Below, piece after piece: positions 17,342-25,454 of a stretch of DNA of 64,000 nucleotides; position 1 is the first letter of the stretch; each line of letters begins with the position of its first letter. The notes under the pieces were generated by a model. The model saw nothing but the letters and a program-made list of their open reading frames with translations, did no database searches and was not told the DNA's origin. A program made the translations under genes and the position numbers. Source of the DNA: Bradyrhizobium sp. WSM1743 (GTDB lineage: Bacteria > Pseudomonadota > Alphaproteobacteria > Rhizobiales > Xanthobacteraceae); contig NZ_AXAZ01000012.1 in assembly GCF_000473065.1 (NCBI RefSeq), positions 105,033 to 169,032 on the forward strand, in the 5' to 3' direction.

Positions 17342-18319
17342 TCATTTCACCGCCTGGATCTTCTCCCAATCAGCCTTGCGATAGCCGAACGTCTCGAACG
17401 CGACGTTCTTCAGCACGGTGTCGCGGAATTCGTTCTTGTCGACCTCGGTCACGGTCAGCCCCTTTTCCTTGAAGAAGGCGACCAGCTTGGCTTCGTTCTG
17501 CTTGATCTCCCCGGTGGCCTTGGCTGCTGCCTCCTGCGCCACGTCGGTGAAGATCTTCTTGTCCTCGTCGCTGAGCTTCTTCCAGAGCGCACCGGCGATC
17601 ACGGTGTTGAGGTGGTCGACGATGTGGCCGGTCAGCACGATGTGCTTCTGCACCTCGTAAAACTTCTTGGCCTCGATCGTGGTCAGCGGATTCTCCTGCG
17701 CCTCGACCGTGCCGTTCTGGAGCGCGAGGTAGACTTCGGCAAACGCGATCGGCGCGGTGTTGGCGCCGCAGGCGCGCGGCATTGCGAGGTAGGCCGGAAC
17801 GTCGGGCACGCGCATCTTCAGGCCCTTCATGTCGGCACAGGTCTTGATCGGCTTGTTCGACGAGGTCTGGCGCACGCCGTAATAGGTCACCGCGACGATA
17901 TGGTGGCCGCTCTTGTCCTCGTACCCCTTGGCGAGCTCCTTGAAGATGTCGCTCTTGGTGTAGGCGAGCAGATGATCGGCGTCGCGGAAGGTGTAGGGAT
18001 AATAGGTCACGCCGATCGGCGGAAAGCTCTTGGCTGCGAAGCTCGAGCCGGAGATGATGATGTCGACCGAACCGAGCGACAGGCCCTGATTGATGTCGGC
18101 TTCCTTGCCGAGCTGGGAGGCCGGATAGACTTCGATCTGGTAGCGCCCGTTGGTGCGCTTGCCGATCTCCTGCGCGGCCCAGACCGATGCGGTGTGGAAC
18201 GGCTCCGAGGTCTCGTAGACGTGGGCCCATTTGAGCTTGGTCTGCGCCATGCTCGCGCTGGTCGCTGCCAGCAGCGTGGCGGCGGAGATCGCCGCGGCAA
18301 TCGTCATCTTCTTCAACAT
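17342..18319 (-). CDS. dctP: TRAP transporter solute-binding protein DctP
   Basis: A 325-residue secreted protein. The signal peptide (MLKKMTIAAAISAATLLAATSASMAQ) is followed by TKLKWAHVYETSEPFHTAS, the DctP start. The conserved arginine region appears as KMRVPDVPAYLAM, and the helix before the C-terminus as ENPLTTIEAKKFYEVQKHIVLTGH. DctP binds the sugar acid or dicarboxylate in the periplasm for DctQM. The ATG at 18319 has GGAGG upstream. Position between a GntR regulator and sugar-acid enzymes suggests a hexonate or hexuronate ligand. Confidence 0.92.
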   Translation of the reverse strand: MLKKMTIAAAISAATLLAATSASMAQTKLKWAHVYETSEPFHTASVWAAQEIGKRTNGRYQIEVYPASQLGKEADINQGLSLGSVDIIISGSSFAAKSFPPIGVTYYPYTFRDADHLLAYTKSDIFKELAKGYEDKSGHHIVAVTYYGVRQTSSNKPIKTCADMKGLKMRVPDVPAYLAMPRACGANTAPIAFAEVYLALQNGTVEAQENPLTTIEAKKFYEVQKHIVLTGHIVDHLNTVIAGALWKKLSDEDKKIFTDVAQEAAAKATGEIKQNEAKLVAFFKEKGLTVTEVDKNEFRDTVLKNVAFETFGYRKADWEKIQAVK

Positions 18320-18390
18320 CGACTTTTCCTCCATCGTTCAAGTCTGCTTCTTGTTCGCCCGCGTCCGAAGCGGATGCGGGCCGCCCAATC

Positions 18391-19206
18391 TCATCGCCGC
18401 CGCGCGCCGCTGCTCGCGGCTGGCTTCTTCTTCGGCGCATGTTTCGGTTTCGACGGTTTTGCCGCCGATCGCACCGTGCGGCTTTGCCCCGAAGCCGGTC
18501 CCGCCGCGGTCTCGGCACCGAAATTCTGCGCAAAACGTTCCTGGGATCGCGCCAGATGAGCGCGCATGGCTTCACGCGCGGCGGCCGGATCATGCGCCGC
18601 GATCGCGTCGCGCACGGCGCGATGCTCGTCGAGCGCCGTGCGCCACGTGCCCGGGCTCTCGAAATAATGTGCGAGCTGCGCGAAATAGGGATTGAGACGC
18701 TGGTCGAACAGCTCGCCGACCACCCGCACCAGCACGGCATTGCCGAGGCTTCCGGCAATCGCGACATGGAACGCGCGGTCGTGCACCATCGAGGCTTCGC
18801 CGGGATGCTCGACGTTCTCCATCGCGACCAGGGACGCATCGATGCGGGCGACGTCATCCTCTGTCGCCACGCGCGCGGCCTGCTCGGCAATGGCGCTTTC
18901 CAGGAATTCGCGGGCCCGCAGCAGCTCGAATGGCCCCTCGATGACGGACGCGGGTGCGGGCGCGGCGACGGCGGCGGGCTCGATCACATAGATGCCGGAG
19001 CCGACGCGAATGCGGAGGCGGCCCTCCACCTCGAGCGCGATCAAGGCTTCGCGCACCGTCGGCCTGGACACCTTGAGCTGCTCGGCGAGCTCGCGCTCGG
19101 TCGGCAAGCGGCTGCCGACCGCGTACTCGCCGCTGTCGATCAGGCTTCGCAATTGATCGGCGACCTGGCGATAGAGCCGTCTCGCCTCCACAGCTTCCAG
19201 CGGCAC
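18391..19206 (-). CDS. GntR-family regulator, FadR/UxuR-type
   Basis: A 271-residue protein. The winged helix (RLYRQVADQLRSLIDSGEY, GSRLPTERELAEQLKVSR, TVREALIALEVEGRLRIRVGSGIYV in family register) is followed by an all-helical FCD domain with metal-ligand type residues (DRAFHVAIA, EHRAVRDAI). The last 40 residues are a basic K/P/A-rich tail, which is unusual for the family. I start at GTG 19206, since GGGAGG lies just upstream and the first residues fit the family. Longer frames to 19413 run through the operator. It probably represses its own operon and divergent uxuB, with a sugar acid as inducer. Confidence 0.88.
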   Translation of the reverse strand: MPLEAVEARRLYRQVADQLRSLIDSGEYAVGSRLPTERELAEQLKVSRPTVREALIALEVEGRLRIRVGSGIYVIEPAAVAAPAPASVIEGPFELLRAREFLESAIAEQAARVATEDDVARIDASLVAMENVEHPGEASMVHDRAFHVAIAGSLGNAVLVRVVGELFDQRLNPYFAQLAHYFESPGTWRTALDEHRAVRDAIAAHDPAAAREAMRAHLARSQERFAQNFGAETAAGPASGQSRTVRSAAKPSKPKHAPKKKPAASSGARRR

Positions 19207-19260
19207 GCTGGTCCTCCCGAAAGGGTCTCGCGCAGCGCCTCCCGAGACGCCCGCGGCCCG

Positions 19261-19289
19261 CCAATTTTGGAAAATTGGTCTTACCAATT
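19261..19289. promoter_or_regulatory. Double palindromic operator between the GntR gene and uxuB
   Basis: Two overlapping perfect palindromes are present: CCAATTTT-GG-AAAATTGG (19261-19278) and AATTGGT-CTT-ACCAATT (19273-19289). The second closely resembles the known UxuR/ExuR operator type, AATTGGT followed by ACCAATT. It lies 55 bp upstream of the regulator start and 66 bp upstream of the uxuB start, so it can control both directions. Confidence 0.75.
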
Positions 19290-19354
19290 GACCGGAGCAT
19301 TGACCGAGGACGGGCGCCATGTCAAGCAGCGGCCAAACACAGGGAGAGACGACC

Positions 19355-20839
19355 ATGCGCCAGAGTTCGATGCGTCTTGGCCGCGCCAATCTCGACCGGC
19401 TGCCGCCAGCCATCCGCCGCCCGGCCTATGATCGTTCGCGCGTCACGCCCGGCATCGTGCATCTCGGCCTCGGGGCGTTTCATCGCGCGCACCAAGCGGT
19501 TGTCATCGATGACTGCCTTGCCGCCGGCGCCACGTCCTGGGGCATCGTCGGCGCCAGCCTGCGCAGCCCGCACACGCGCGACGCCCTCGCCCCGCAGGAT
19601 CATCTCTACACGGTTGCCATACGCGCCGCCGAAGGCACCGAGCACCGCGTCATCGGCGCCCTGCTCGACAGCGTCGTCGCGCGCGAGAACCCGGCGCGGC
19701 TGGTCGAGCGCATGGCCGATCCCGCCACCCGCATCGTCTCGCTGACGGTCACCGAGAAGGGCTACTGCCACACGCCGCAGACCGGCGACCTCGACGAGCG
19801 GCATCCCGATATCGTGCACGATCTCAACAATCTCGATGCGCCGCGCTCGGCACCCGGCTTCATCGTCGCCGCCCTGGCACGCCGGCGGGCGCTGGGCGCC
19901 ACGCCGTTCACCGTGCTGTGCTGCGACAACCTCGCCGCCAACGGCCACACCGTGCAGCGGATCGTGACGCAGTTCGCCGCGCTGCGCTCGAAGGATCTCG
20001 GCAAATTGATCGCGGATGCGGTCGCCTTCCCCTCGACCATGGTCGACCGCATCGTGCCGGAGACGACGGATCGCGACCGCGATGCGGTCGCATCGGCGCT
20101 GGGCATGCGCGACGCCTGGCCGGTCATGACCGAGCCGTTCACGCAATGGGTGGTCGAGGACCGCTTCACGGCGGGCCGGCCGGACCTTGCCGCTGCGGGT
20201 GTCGAGCTCGTCACAGACGTCAGGCCGTTCGAGTTGATGAAGCTGCGGCTGCTCAACGCCAGCCATTCCGCGCTTGCCTATCTCGGCTATCTCTCAGGCT
20301 ACGAGACCATCGCCGACACCATGCAGGATCCGCATTTTGCGCGCCTTGCCGCGCAGGTGATGGAAGAGGCCGCGGTAACGCTGACCATGCCATCAGGCAC
20401 GGATCTCGCCGCGTATCGCGCCTCGCTGCTGAAGCGCTTCGCCAATCCGGCGTTGCATCACCGCACCTGGCAGATCGCGATGGACGGCTCGCAGAAGCTG
20501 CCGCAGCGGCTGCTCGGCGCGATGCAGGATCGCCTTGCCAGGAACCTGCCGATCGCAACGCATGCGCTCGCGGTGGCCGGCTGGATGCGCTACGTCACCG
20601 GCCTCGACGAGAAGGGCCGACCGATCGACGTGCGCGATCCACTCGCCGGCGAGTTCGCCGCGCTGGCGCGCGAGGCGGGACCTGTTGCCGAGCGGCTCGC
20701 GCCCGCACTGCTCGGTGTGGCAAAGGTGTACGGCCCGCTCGGCGCCGAGCCGCGCCTGCGCGAGGCCGTCACGGCGGCGCTCGGCCGCCTCTACAAGGAT
20801 GGCGCGCGGCAGGCCGTAGCAATGCACGTCTCGGCGTGA
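19355..20839 (+). CDS. uxuB: Mannitol dehydrogenase-family protein, probable D-fructuronate reductase
   Basis: A 494-residue polyol-specific long-chain dehydrogenase. The N-terminal HLGLGAFHRAHQA block binds NAD, the central VTEKGY and DNLAANG blocks are family hallmarks, and the catalytic lysine region is MKLRLLNASHSALAYLG. UxuB interconverts D-fructuronate and D-mannonate. Length (E. coli UxuB about 486) and the uxuA-containing locus favour fructuronate reductase over mannitol dehydrogenase. The ATG at 19355 follows GGGAGAG. It is divergent from the regulator gene. Confidence 0.87.
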   Translation: MRQSSMRLGRANLDRLPPAIRRPAYDRSRVTPGIVHLGLGAFHRAHQAVVIDDCLAAGATSWGIVGASLRSPHTRDALAPQDHLYTVAIRAAEGTEHRVIGALLDSVVARENPARLVERMADPATRIVSLTVTEKGYCHTPQTGDLDERHPDIVHDLNNLDAPRSAPGFIVAALARRRALGATPFTVLCCDNLAANGHTVQRIVTQFAALRSKDLGKLIADAVAFPSTMVDRIVPETTDRDRDAVASALGMRDAWPVMTEPFTQWVVEDRFTAGRPDLAAAGVELVTDVRPFELMKLRLLNASHSALAYLGYLSGYETIADTMQDPHFARLAAQVMEEAAVTLTMPSGTDLAAYRASLLKRFANPALHHRTWQIAMDGSQKLPQRLLGAMQDRLARNLPIATHALAVAGWMRYVTGLDEKGRPIDVRDPLAGEFAALAREAGPVAERLAPALLGVAKVYGPLGAEPRLREAVTAALGRLYKDGARQAVAMHVSA

Positions 20840-20933
20840 GCACAAAGTGGGCAGCATCTTGGATGCTGCACTGCGGCCAAAATCGACGGAAGTCGCGCTT
20901 GATTTTTGCCTGTCATTGGCTCACGCGAGAGCG

Positions 20934-21341
20934 ATGGGAAAGGACACCAAGGTCATCGCCGCCAACGCGGCCTTCTACGCCGCGTTCTCAACGGGCGATT
21001 TCGCCGGCATGGAACGGATGTGGGCGGATGACGACCGCATTTCCTGCATCCATCCCGGCTGGCCGGCCATCATCGGGCGCGCCACAGTGATCGGAAGCTG
21101 GCGCGATATCCTGCAAAACCCGCAGCGGCCGCAGATCGTCTGCGCAGAGCCGCAGGCGATCGTCGACGGCGACAGCGCCCGCGTGCTCTGCATCGAGATC
21201 GTCGACGGCACCGCCTTGGCCGCCGCCAACCATTTTCGCCGCGTCGGCGACGACTGGCGCCTGGTGCACCATCAGTCCAGCCCGATCGCGCAGATTGTCG
21301 AGCAAGCCGAGGACGATAGGACCAGTCACCGCGTCCACTGA
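20934..21341 (+). CDS. SnoaL/NTF2-like (DUF4440-type) protein
   Basis: A 135-residue protein with the cone-shaped NTF2 fold pattern: an N-terminal helix (NAAFYAAFSTGDFAGMERMWADD), then a strand with SCIHPGWPAIIGR, then ATVIGSWRDIL and a closing strand pair (ANHFRRVGDDWRLVHHQSS). The chosen ATG at 20934 is preceded by GAGAG and begins exactly where the family begins, so the longer frame from 20847 is doubtful. Such small proteins may be enzymes or binding proteins. It could be the second gene of a uxuB transcript (94 bp downstream), but no role in sugar-acid use is evident. Confidence 0.8.
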   Translation: MGKDTKVIAANAAFYAAFSTGDFAGMERMWADDDRISCIHPGWPAIIGRATVIGSWRDILQNPQRPQIVCAEPQAIVDGDSARVLCIEIVDGTALAAANHFRRVGDDWRLVHHQSSPIAQIVEQAEDDRTSHRVH

Positions 21342-21366
21342 AGGGCGACGATCACGCGAGCGTGAT

Positions 21367-22143
21367 CTACTGTGCATGGGGTTGTTTTTCAGTTTTTTGT
21401 TTGGCGATCCCGAGGTCCGACAGATCATCCAGCACGACCCGCGCCGCGGTGAAGTCATCGTCCGCAAAGAACATGCTGCGCGTGATCAGAACCGGGATGC
21501 CGGCGCGCGAGGCCGCGACCAGGCCGTTGGCGGAATCCTCGATCGCAACGCACTCGGCGGCGCCCAGCTTCAGCCGCGCCAGGATCTCGAGATAGACGTC
21601 CGGCGCAGGCTTCTTGTGCCTGACATCATCGCCGGCGACGATCGCCTCAAAATCCGCGGCCCAGCGCTTGCCCAGCGCCTGCGAGAGCAGCGCGTCGATA
21701 TTACCGTGCGAGGTGGTGGTCGCAATTGCAAGCCGTTGGCCCCGCGCCCTCGCCGCAATGAGCAGATCCGTCACGCCGGGCCTTAAGGGACAGCAGCCGG
21801 TCTCGAACAGCTCGGCATAATGCGCGGTTTTGATGCGGTGGAGCTCTGCAATGTCCATGTCCGATAATGGCGGAGCGGTCCCCAGCCTCTTGTGGTAGGC
21901 GCGCATGCGCTCCTTGCCGCCCGTGACCCGCAACAGGTCCTTGTAGACGGCGCGGTCCCACTGCCAGTCAAGACCGTGGCGGGCGAAGGCAAGGTTGAAG
22001 GCCTGCCGATGCAGCTCCTCGGTCTCGGCGAGGGTGCCGTCGATATCGAAGATCAGCGCGACCGCGCGCCGGATCAGCTCGTTGGCGTCGCATCGCACCG
22101 TCGCGGGTGCCTCCGCCTGCGTGATCGACCCGGTCGCCAACAA
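21367..22143 (-). CDS. HAD-family phosphatase, CbbY/beta-phosphoglucomutase-like
   Basis: A 258-residue HAD hydrolase. After an N-terminal extension of about 27 residues, motif I is IFDIDGTLAETEELH with the two aspartates of phosphatases, the helical cap follows, motif II is IATTTSHG, motif III lysine is in HKKPAPDVYL and motif IV is CVAIEDSANG. The cap and AETEELHRQAFN opening are typical of CbbY. Bradyrhizobium has Calvin-cycle genes, but none are nearby, so a role in xylulose-bisphosphate clearance is not supported by context. The end is convergent with the NTF2-like gene. Confidence 0.88.
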   Translation of the reverse strand: MLATGSITQAEAPATVRCDANELIRRAVALIFDIDGTLAETEELHRQAFNLAFARHGLDWQWDRAVYKDLLRVTGGKERMRAYHKRLGTAPPLSDMDIAELHRIKTAHYAELFETGCCPLRPGVTDLLIAARARGQRLAIATTTSHGNIDALLSQALGKRWAADFEAIVAGDDVRHKKPAPDVYLEILARLKLGAAECVAIEDSANGLVAASRAGIPVLITRSMFFADDDFTAARVVLDDLSDLGIAKQKTEKQPHAQ

Positions 22144-22293
22144 CGTCTGCCTCCCGACCTACCTCTGACGAGCGAGCATCCCGCGAAGTGGCAGGCGAGA
22201 CAAATCGCAATATCTTTTGCCGGACCCAAAAATCTCTTATGAGCGAAAGGCGCGGCTGGCGCGAACGGGAACTCAGACCTGCACGGGAGACGC

Positions 22294-23142
22294 ATGCGGC
22301 TCTTCATCCTAGGCCTCGGCTACAGTGCCCGGCACTTCGTCCGCACACACGGCGACAGCTTCTCGCATGTCGCCGGCACTGTGCGCGACCCCGCGCAGCG
22401 GAACGATCTCGCCGGCCTCGAGGCGCATCCGTTTTCGGGTAGCCGTCCCTCGCGCGAAACGGTGCAACGAGTTCACGACGCCGATGTCCTCCTGGTGTCG
22501 ATCCCGCCCGGCAGCACCGGCGATCCCGCGATCGCGGCGTTCGGCGACGTGCTCCAGGGGAGCCGTCGCAGGATCGTCTATCTCTCCACCATCGGGGTGT
22601 ACGGTGATCACGGCGGTGCATGGGTCGACGAGAGCACGCCGCCGCAGGCAGCCCTCGACCGCACGCGCATGCGGGTTGCTGCGGAGCAGGCCTGGATGGA
22701 CACGGCGCGCGGCAATGCCGTGATCCTGCGGCTCGCCGGCATCTACGGTCCCGGCCGCAATGCGCTGGCGACGCTGCGCGCGGGGACGGCGAGGTGCATC
22801 ATCAAGCCCGGACAGGTCTTCAACCGCATCCACGTCGATGACATCGCGAGCACGATCATGGCCGCTGTTCATCACCCGGGCGGCGGCGTTTGGAACGTCT
22901 GCGACGACGAGCCTGCGCCGCCACAGGACGTTATCACCTATGCCGCGCAGCTGATGGGCATTGCACCGCCGCCTGAAGAAGAGTTCGCGGCTGCCGAGAT
23001 GTCGGCAATGGCCCGCAGCTTCTATGCCAGCAGCGCGCGTGTCTCCAACGCAAAATTGAAGCGCGAGCTCGGCGTCACGCTGGCCCACCCCACCTATCGA
23101 CACGGCCTCGACGCACTGTGGCGCGCAGGCGAAGGACGATAG
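22294..23142 (+). CDS. YeeZ-like atypical SDR / NAD(P)-dependent epimerase-type protein
   Basis: A 282-residue extended-SDR relative. The N-terminus MRLFILGLGYSARHFV replaces the classical GxxGxxG with GLGYSA as in YeeZ. The middle YLSTIGVYGDHGG with DRTRMRVAAEQAW provides the S/T and Y-like positions, followed by ILRLAGIYGPGRNAL and a substrate-site segment VFNRIHVDDIAS. The catalytic Y-x3-K is not canonical. YeeZ proteins have no firmly established substrate. It stands alone and starts about 150 bp from the divergent HAD gene. Confidence 0.85.
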   Translation: MRLFILGLGYSARHFVRTHGDSFSHVAGTVRDPAQRNDLAGLEAHPFSGSRPSRETVQRVHDADVLLVSIPPGSTGDPAIAAFGDVLQGSRRRIVYLSTIGVYGDHGGAWVDESTPPQAALDRTRMRVAAEQAWMDTARGNAVILRLAGIYGPGRNALATLRAGTARCIIKPGQVFNRIHVDDIASTIMAAVHHPGGGVWNVCDDEPAPPQDVITYAAQLMGIAPPPEEEFAAAEMSAMARSFYASSARVSNAKLKRELGVTLAHPTYRHGLDALWRAGEGR

Positions 23143-23199
23143 CAGGCAGGCGCCGCCGAAGCGCCGGAAAGGCCCAGAGCAAATGCAGATCGCCTTCGG

Positions 23200-23250
23200 G
23201 CGGTCTGAGCGCGCGCCTCGTCCTTCGAGACGACCGCTTCGCGGTCCGCG
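23200..23250. repeat. Dispersed intergenic repeat (type D, copy 1)
   Basis: The segment contains GCGCCTCGTCCTTCGAGACG followed by ACCGCTTCGCGGTCC. A near copy with CCTCATCCTTCGAGACGACC and CGCTTCGTGGTCC lies at about 28116-28162. It sits between convergent genes. Confidence 0.7.
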
Positions 23251-23271
23251 CCGCCCTCTTGATCTCCAGCG

Positions 23272-24159
23272 TCAGCTCAAGACGCCGTACTTCTTGAACC
23301 AAGCCTCGGCCCGCTTCCAGGCGTCTTCCGCGGCGTCCTTGCGGTAACTGCCGCGATAGTCGGCATGGAAGCCGTGCGGCGCTTCGGGGTAGATCTTGAA
23401 GTCGGCCGTCTTCTTGCTCTGCTCGAGCGCTGCCTTCATCTGCTCGACCTGGGCGACGGGAATGCCGGTATCGGCGCCGCCGTAGAGGCCGAGCACCGGC
23501 GCCTTCATCTCGGGCGCGAGCTGCATCGGGCTCTTCGGCCACAGCGGATTGGCAGGATCGACCAACGTACCGTAGAAGGCAACGCCCGCCTTGAGAGCGC
23601 CGCTGTGGGCGGCATACTCCCTGACCGTGCGGCCGCCGCGGCAGAAGCCGATGATGCCGAGCCTGGTAGTATCGCCGCCTTGCGATCCTGCCCATGCCAC
23701 CGTCGCATCGAGATCGGACAACGACTCGGCGTCCGGCTTCGCATTCACCACCGGCAGCAGGTCCTTGACGTCCGAGACCTTGGTCAGATCGACGCCCTTG
23801 CGGAAATAATAGTCGGGCGCGACCGCGAACGCACCGAGCTTGGCAAGGCGCCGCGTCACGTCCTTGATGTATTCGTGCAGGCCGAAGATCTCCATCGCCA
23901 CGATGATCACCGGCGCCTTGGTGTTGCCGGCGGGCCGGGCGAGATAGGCGGGCATCTCCTCGGAGCCGACCTTGATCCTGGCATCGCCAGCCCCAAGACC
24001 ATTGGTGTCGGTCGTGACCACCTCGGCGCGCACCGGCCCGGCCGCAAGCGTATACCCTGCCGCCACGGCCGCAGTGGCACTCATGAATCCGCGGCGCGAG
24101 ACCGGGGCGTTCTTTGTCAGCCCGACGACGTCGGGCGTCATGGTGGTCTCGAAGCTCAT
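23272..24159 (-). CDS. Dienelactone hydrolase-family protein with Tat signal
   Basis: A 295-residue alpha/beta hydrolase. The N-terminus has a twin-arginine motif (SRRGFM at residues 21-26) and a hydrophobic stretch ending AGPVRAEV, so export by Tat is likely. The catalytic triad of dienelactone hydrolases can be placed at Cys173 (GFCRGG), Asp230 (YGGADTG) and His262 (APHGFHAD), with the assisting Glu90 (AMEIFG). The start at ATG 24159 follows AGGAAGGA. Longer frames precede the signal and are rejected. Exported members are widespread, and their substrates are mostly unknown. Confidence 0.88.
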   Translation of the reverse strand: MSFETTMTPDVVGLTKNAPVSRRGFMSATAAVAAGYTLAAGPVRAEVVTTDTNGLGAGDARIKVGSEEMPAYLARPAGNTKAPVIIVAMEIFGLHEYIKDVTRRLAKLGAFAVAPDYYFRKGVDLTKVSDVKDLLPVVNAKPDAESLSDLDATVAWAGSQGGDTTRLGIIGFCRGGRTVREYAAHSGALKAGVAFYGTLVDPANPLWPKSPMQLAPEMKAPVLGLYGGADTGIPVAQVEQMKAALEQSKKTADFKIYPEAPHGFHADYRGSYRKDAAEDAWKRAEAWFKKYGVLS

Positions 24160-24863
24160 TGGTCCATTCCTTCCTGCTGATTGCCATCCCCCGGAGGCGA
24201 CGCATTCGCCAATAGTTGCCGGCGGAACGCAAGTCACCAGCCTGCGAGCACGCTCGCTTTCACGCCAAGCCACGACGGCCGGCGATCGCGCAAGCCGCGG
24301 CTGCTTGAAGGATTCGAGGATGTTGCCGAGAGTGGCGGCCAACGCGACACGGCTGGCGTTGAACGGCGCTGGATTCCCAACGACACTCCGACATTCCCTG
24401 GATCGCGCGTGCCGAACTTAACCCTCTAGCTGCATTGCATCGCAACATCCATTAACCGAAAAATGCGGTTCTTTTCCTGCCGGCCGGTCCGTCAGACGTC
24501 GCATGGAATGCTCTTGTTCGCGCACTCGACAGGCTCAACCGCAACAAATGGCAATCGCGGCGGCGACAATGACACATCATGTTGCTCGCGCATCGCACGC
24601 CATCGCCAATTCTCGTGCGAACCGTCGTCATTTGATTGAAATTTTCGGAAGATCTGAGCCACGCGATTTACTCGAACTTTCTTCGTGACACCCTAGTTCC
24701 ACGGCCGGAAGTTCCATCTCCGGAAACGGAGAGGCTCCTTCCCCGACGCGCGATCGGCCGCCCGGCAACGGACGACGGAGCGCAGGCGCGTTTCATTCTC
24801 ATCCGCTGAGATTGCGCTACCCAAGGCTCAATTGAGTAAACGTTTATCCGACCTGGAACTGAA
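24160..24863. other. Non-coding region between dienelactone hydrolase and MarR genes
   Basis: About 700 bp separate these divergent genes. Short ORFs here have no family features. The part from about 24425 to 24680 is less GC-rich than the flanks and probably contains the promoter of the MarR-type regulator. No clear palindrome or known regulatory motif was found. Confidence 0.5.
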
Positions 24864-25442
24864 ATGAATTTGGCTCGTGAATCGATTGAACTGCTGGAGC
24901 AGGTCGCGCGAATTCTGTGGTTCGAAGGCACCAAGCACGGCTTGCGCGACCGCGAATGGATGGCGCTGCGATTCCTCTCCCGCGCCAACCGGTTTTCCCG
25001 AACGCCGTCGGCGCTGGCGAGCTACGTCGGCACCACGCGCGGCACCGCCTCTTTCATCATCGGCGAGCTCGAGCGGCTCGGTTATCTCGAACGAAAGCGC
25101 TCGGCCACGGACAAGCGATCGGTGATGTTGAGCGTAACGCAGCAGGGCAAGAAGTTCCTGGTGCGCGACCCCGTCAACGTTCTCGTCGAGGCGATTGCCG
25201 GCCTTGGCGACGACGTCAAGATCCGCTTCCGTGACACGTTCCGGCACGTGCTGGACCACTCGGATGCTGCCGAGCAGCGGCACCACACCGACGTTTGCAA
25301 GCGGTGCATCTTCCTGCGGGAAGATCGCACCACCACAGACAGCAAGACGACCGCCGAGTTCAGCTGCCGCCTGTTTCGCGCGCCGATCGCGGAGGCGGAG
25401 GTCGATCTGCTATGCACCAGCTTCGAGCATCACCGTCAATAG
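24864..25442 (+). CDS. MarR-family regulator with four-cysteine C-terminal motif (copy 1)
   Basis: A 192-residue protein. Residues 30-100 form a MarR winged helix: REWMALRFLSRANRF, the recognition region TPSALASYVGTTRGTASFII, and a wing ending DKRSVMLSVTQQG. Unlike typical MarR proteins, the C-terminal third has four cysteines at 145, 148, 168 and 184 (C-x2-C-x19-C-x15-C), a spacing that could bind a metal or Fe-S cluster. The paralogue at 62818-63453 keeps all four. The gene stands at the border of the flagellar locus, alone on the plus strand, and converges with the next gene. Target genes are unknown. Confidence 0.85.
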   Translation: MNLARESIELLEQVARILWFEGTKHGLRDREWMALRFLSRANRFSRTPSALASYVGTTRGTASFIIGELERLGYLERKRSATDKRSVMLSVTQQGKKFLVRDPVNVLVEAIAGLGDDVKIRFRDTFRHVLDHSDAAEQRHHTDVCKRCIFLREDRTTTDSKTTAEFSCRLFRAPIAEAEVDLLCTSFEHHRQ

Positions 25443-25454
25443 AGGACGGCTCGA

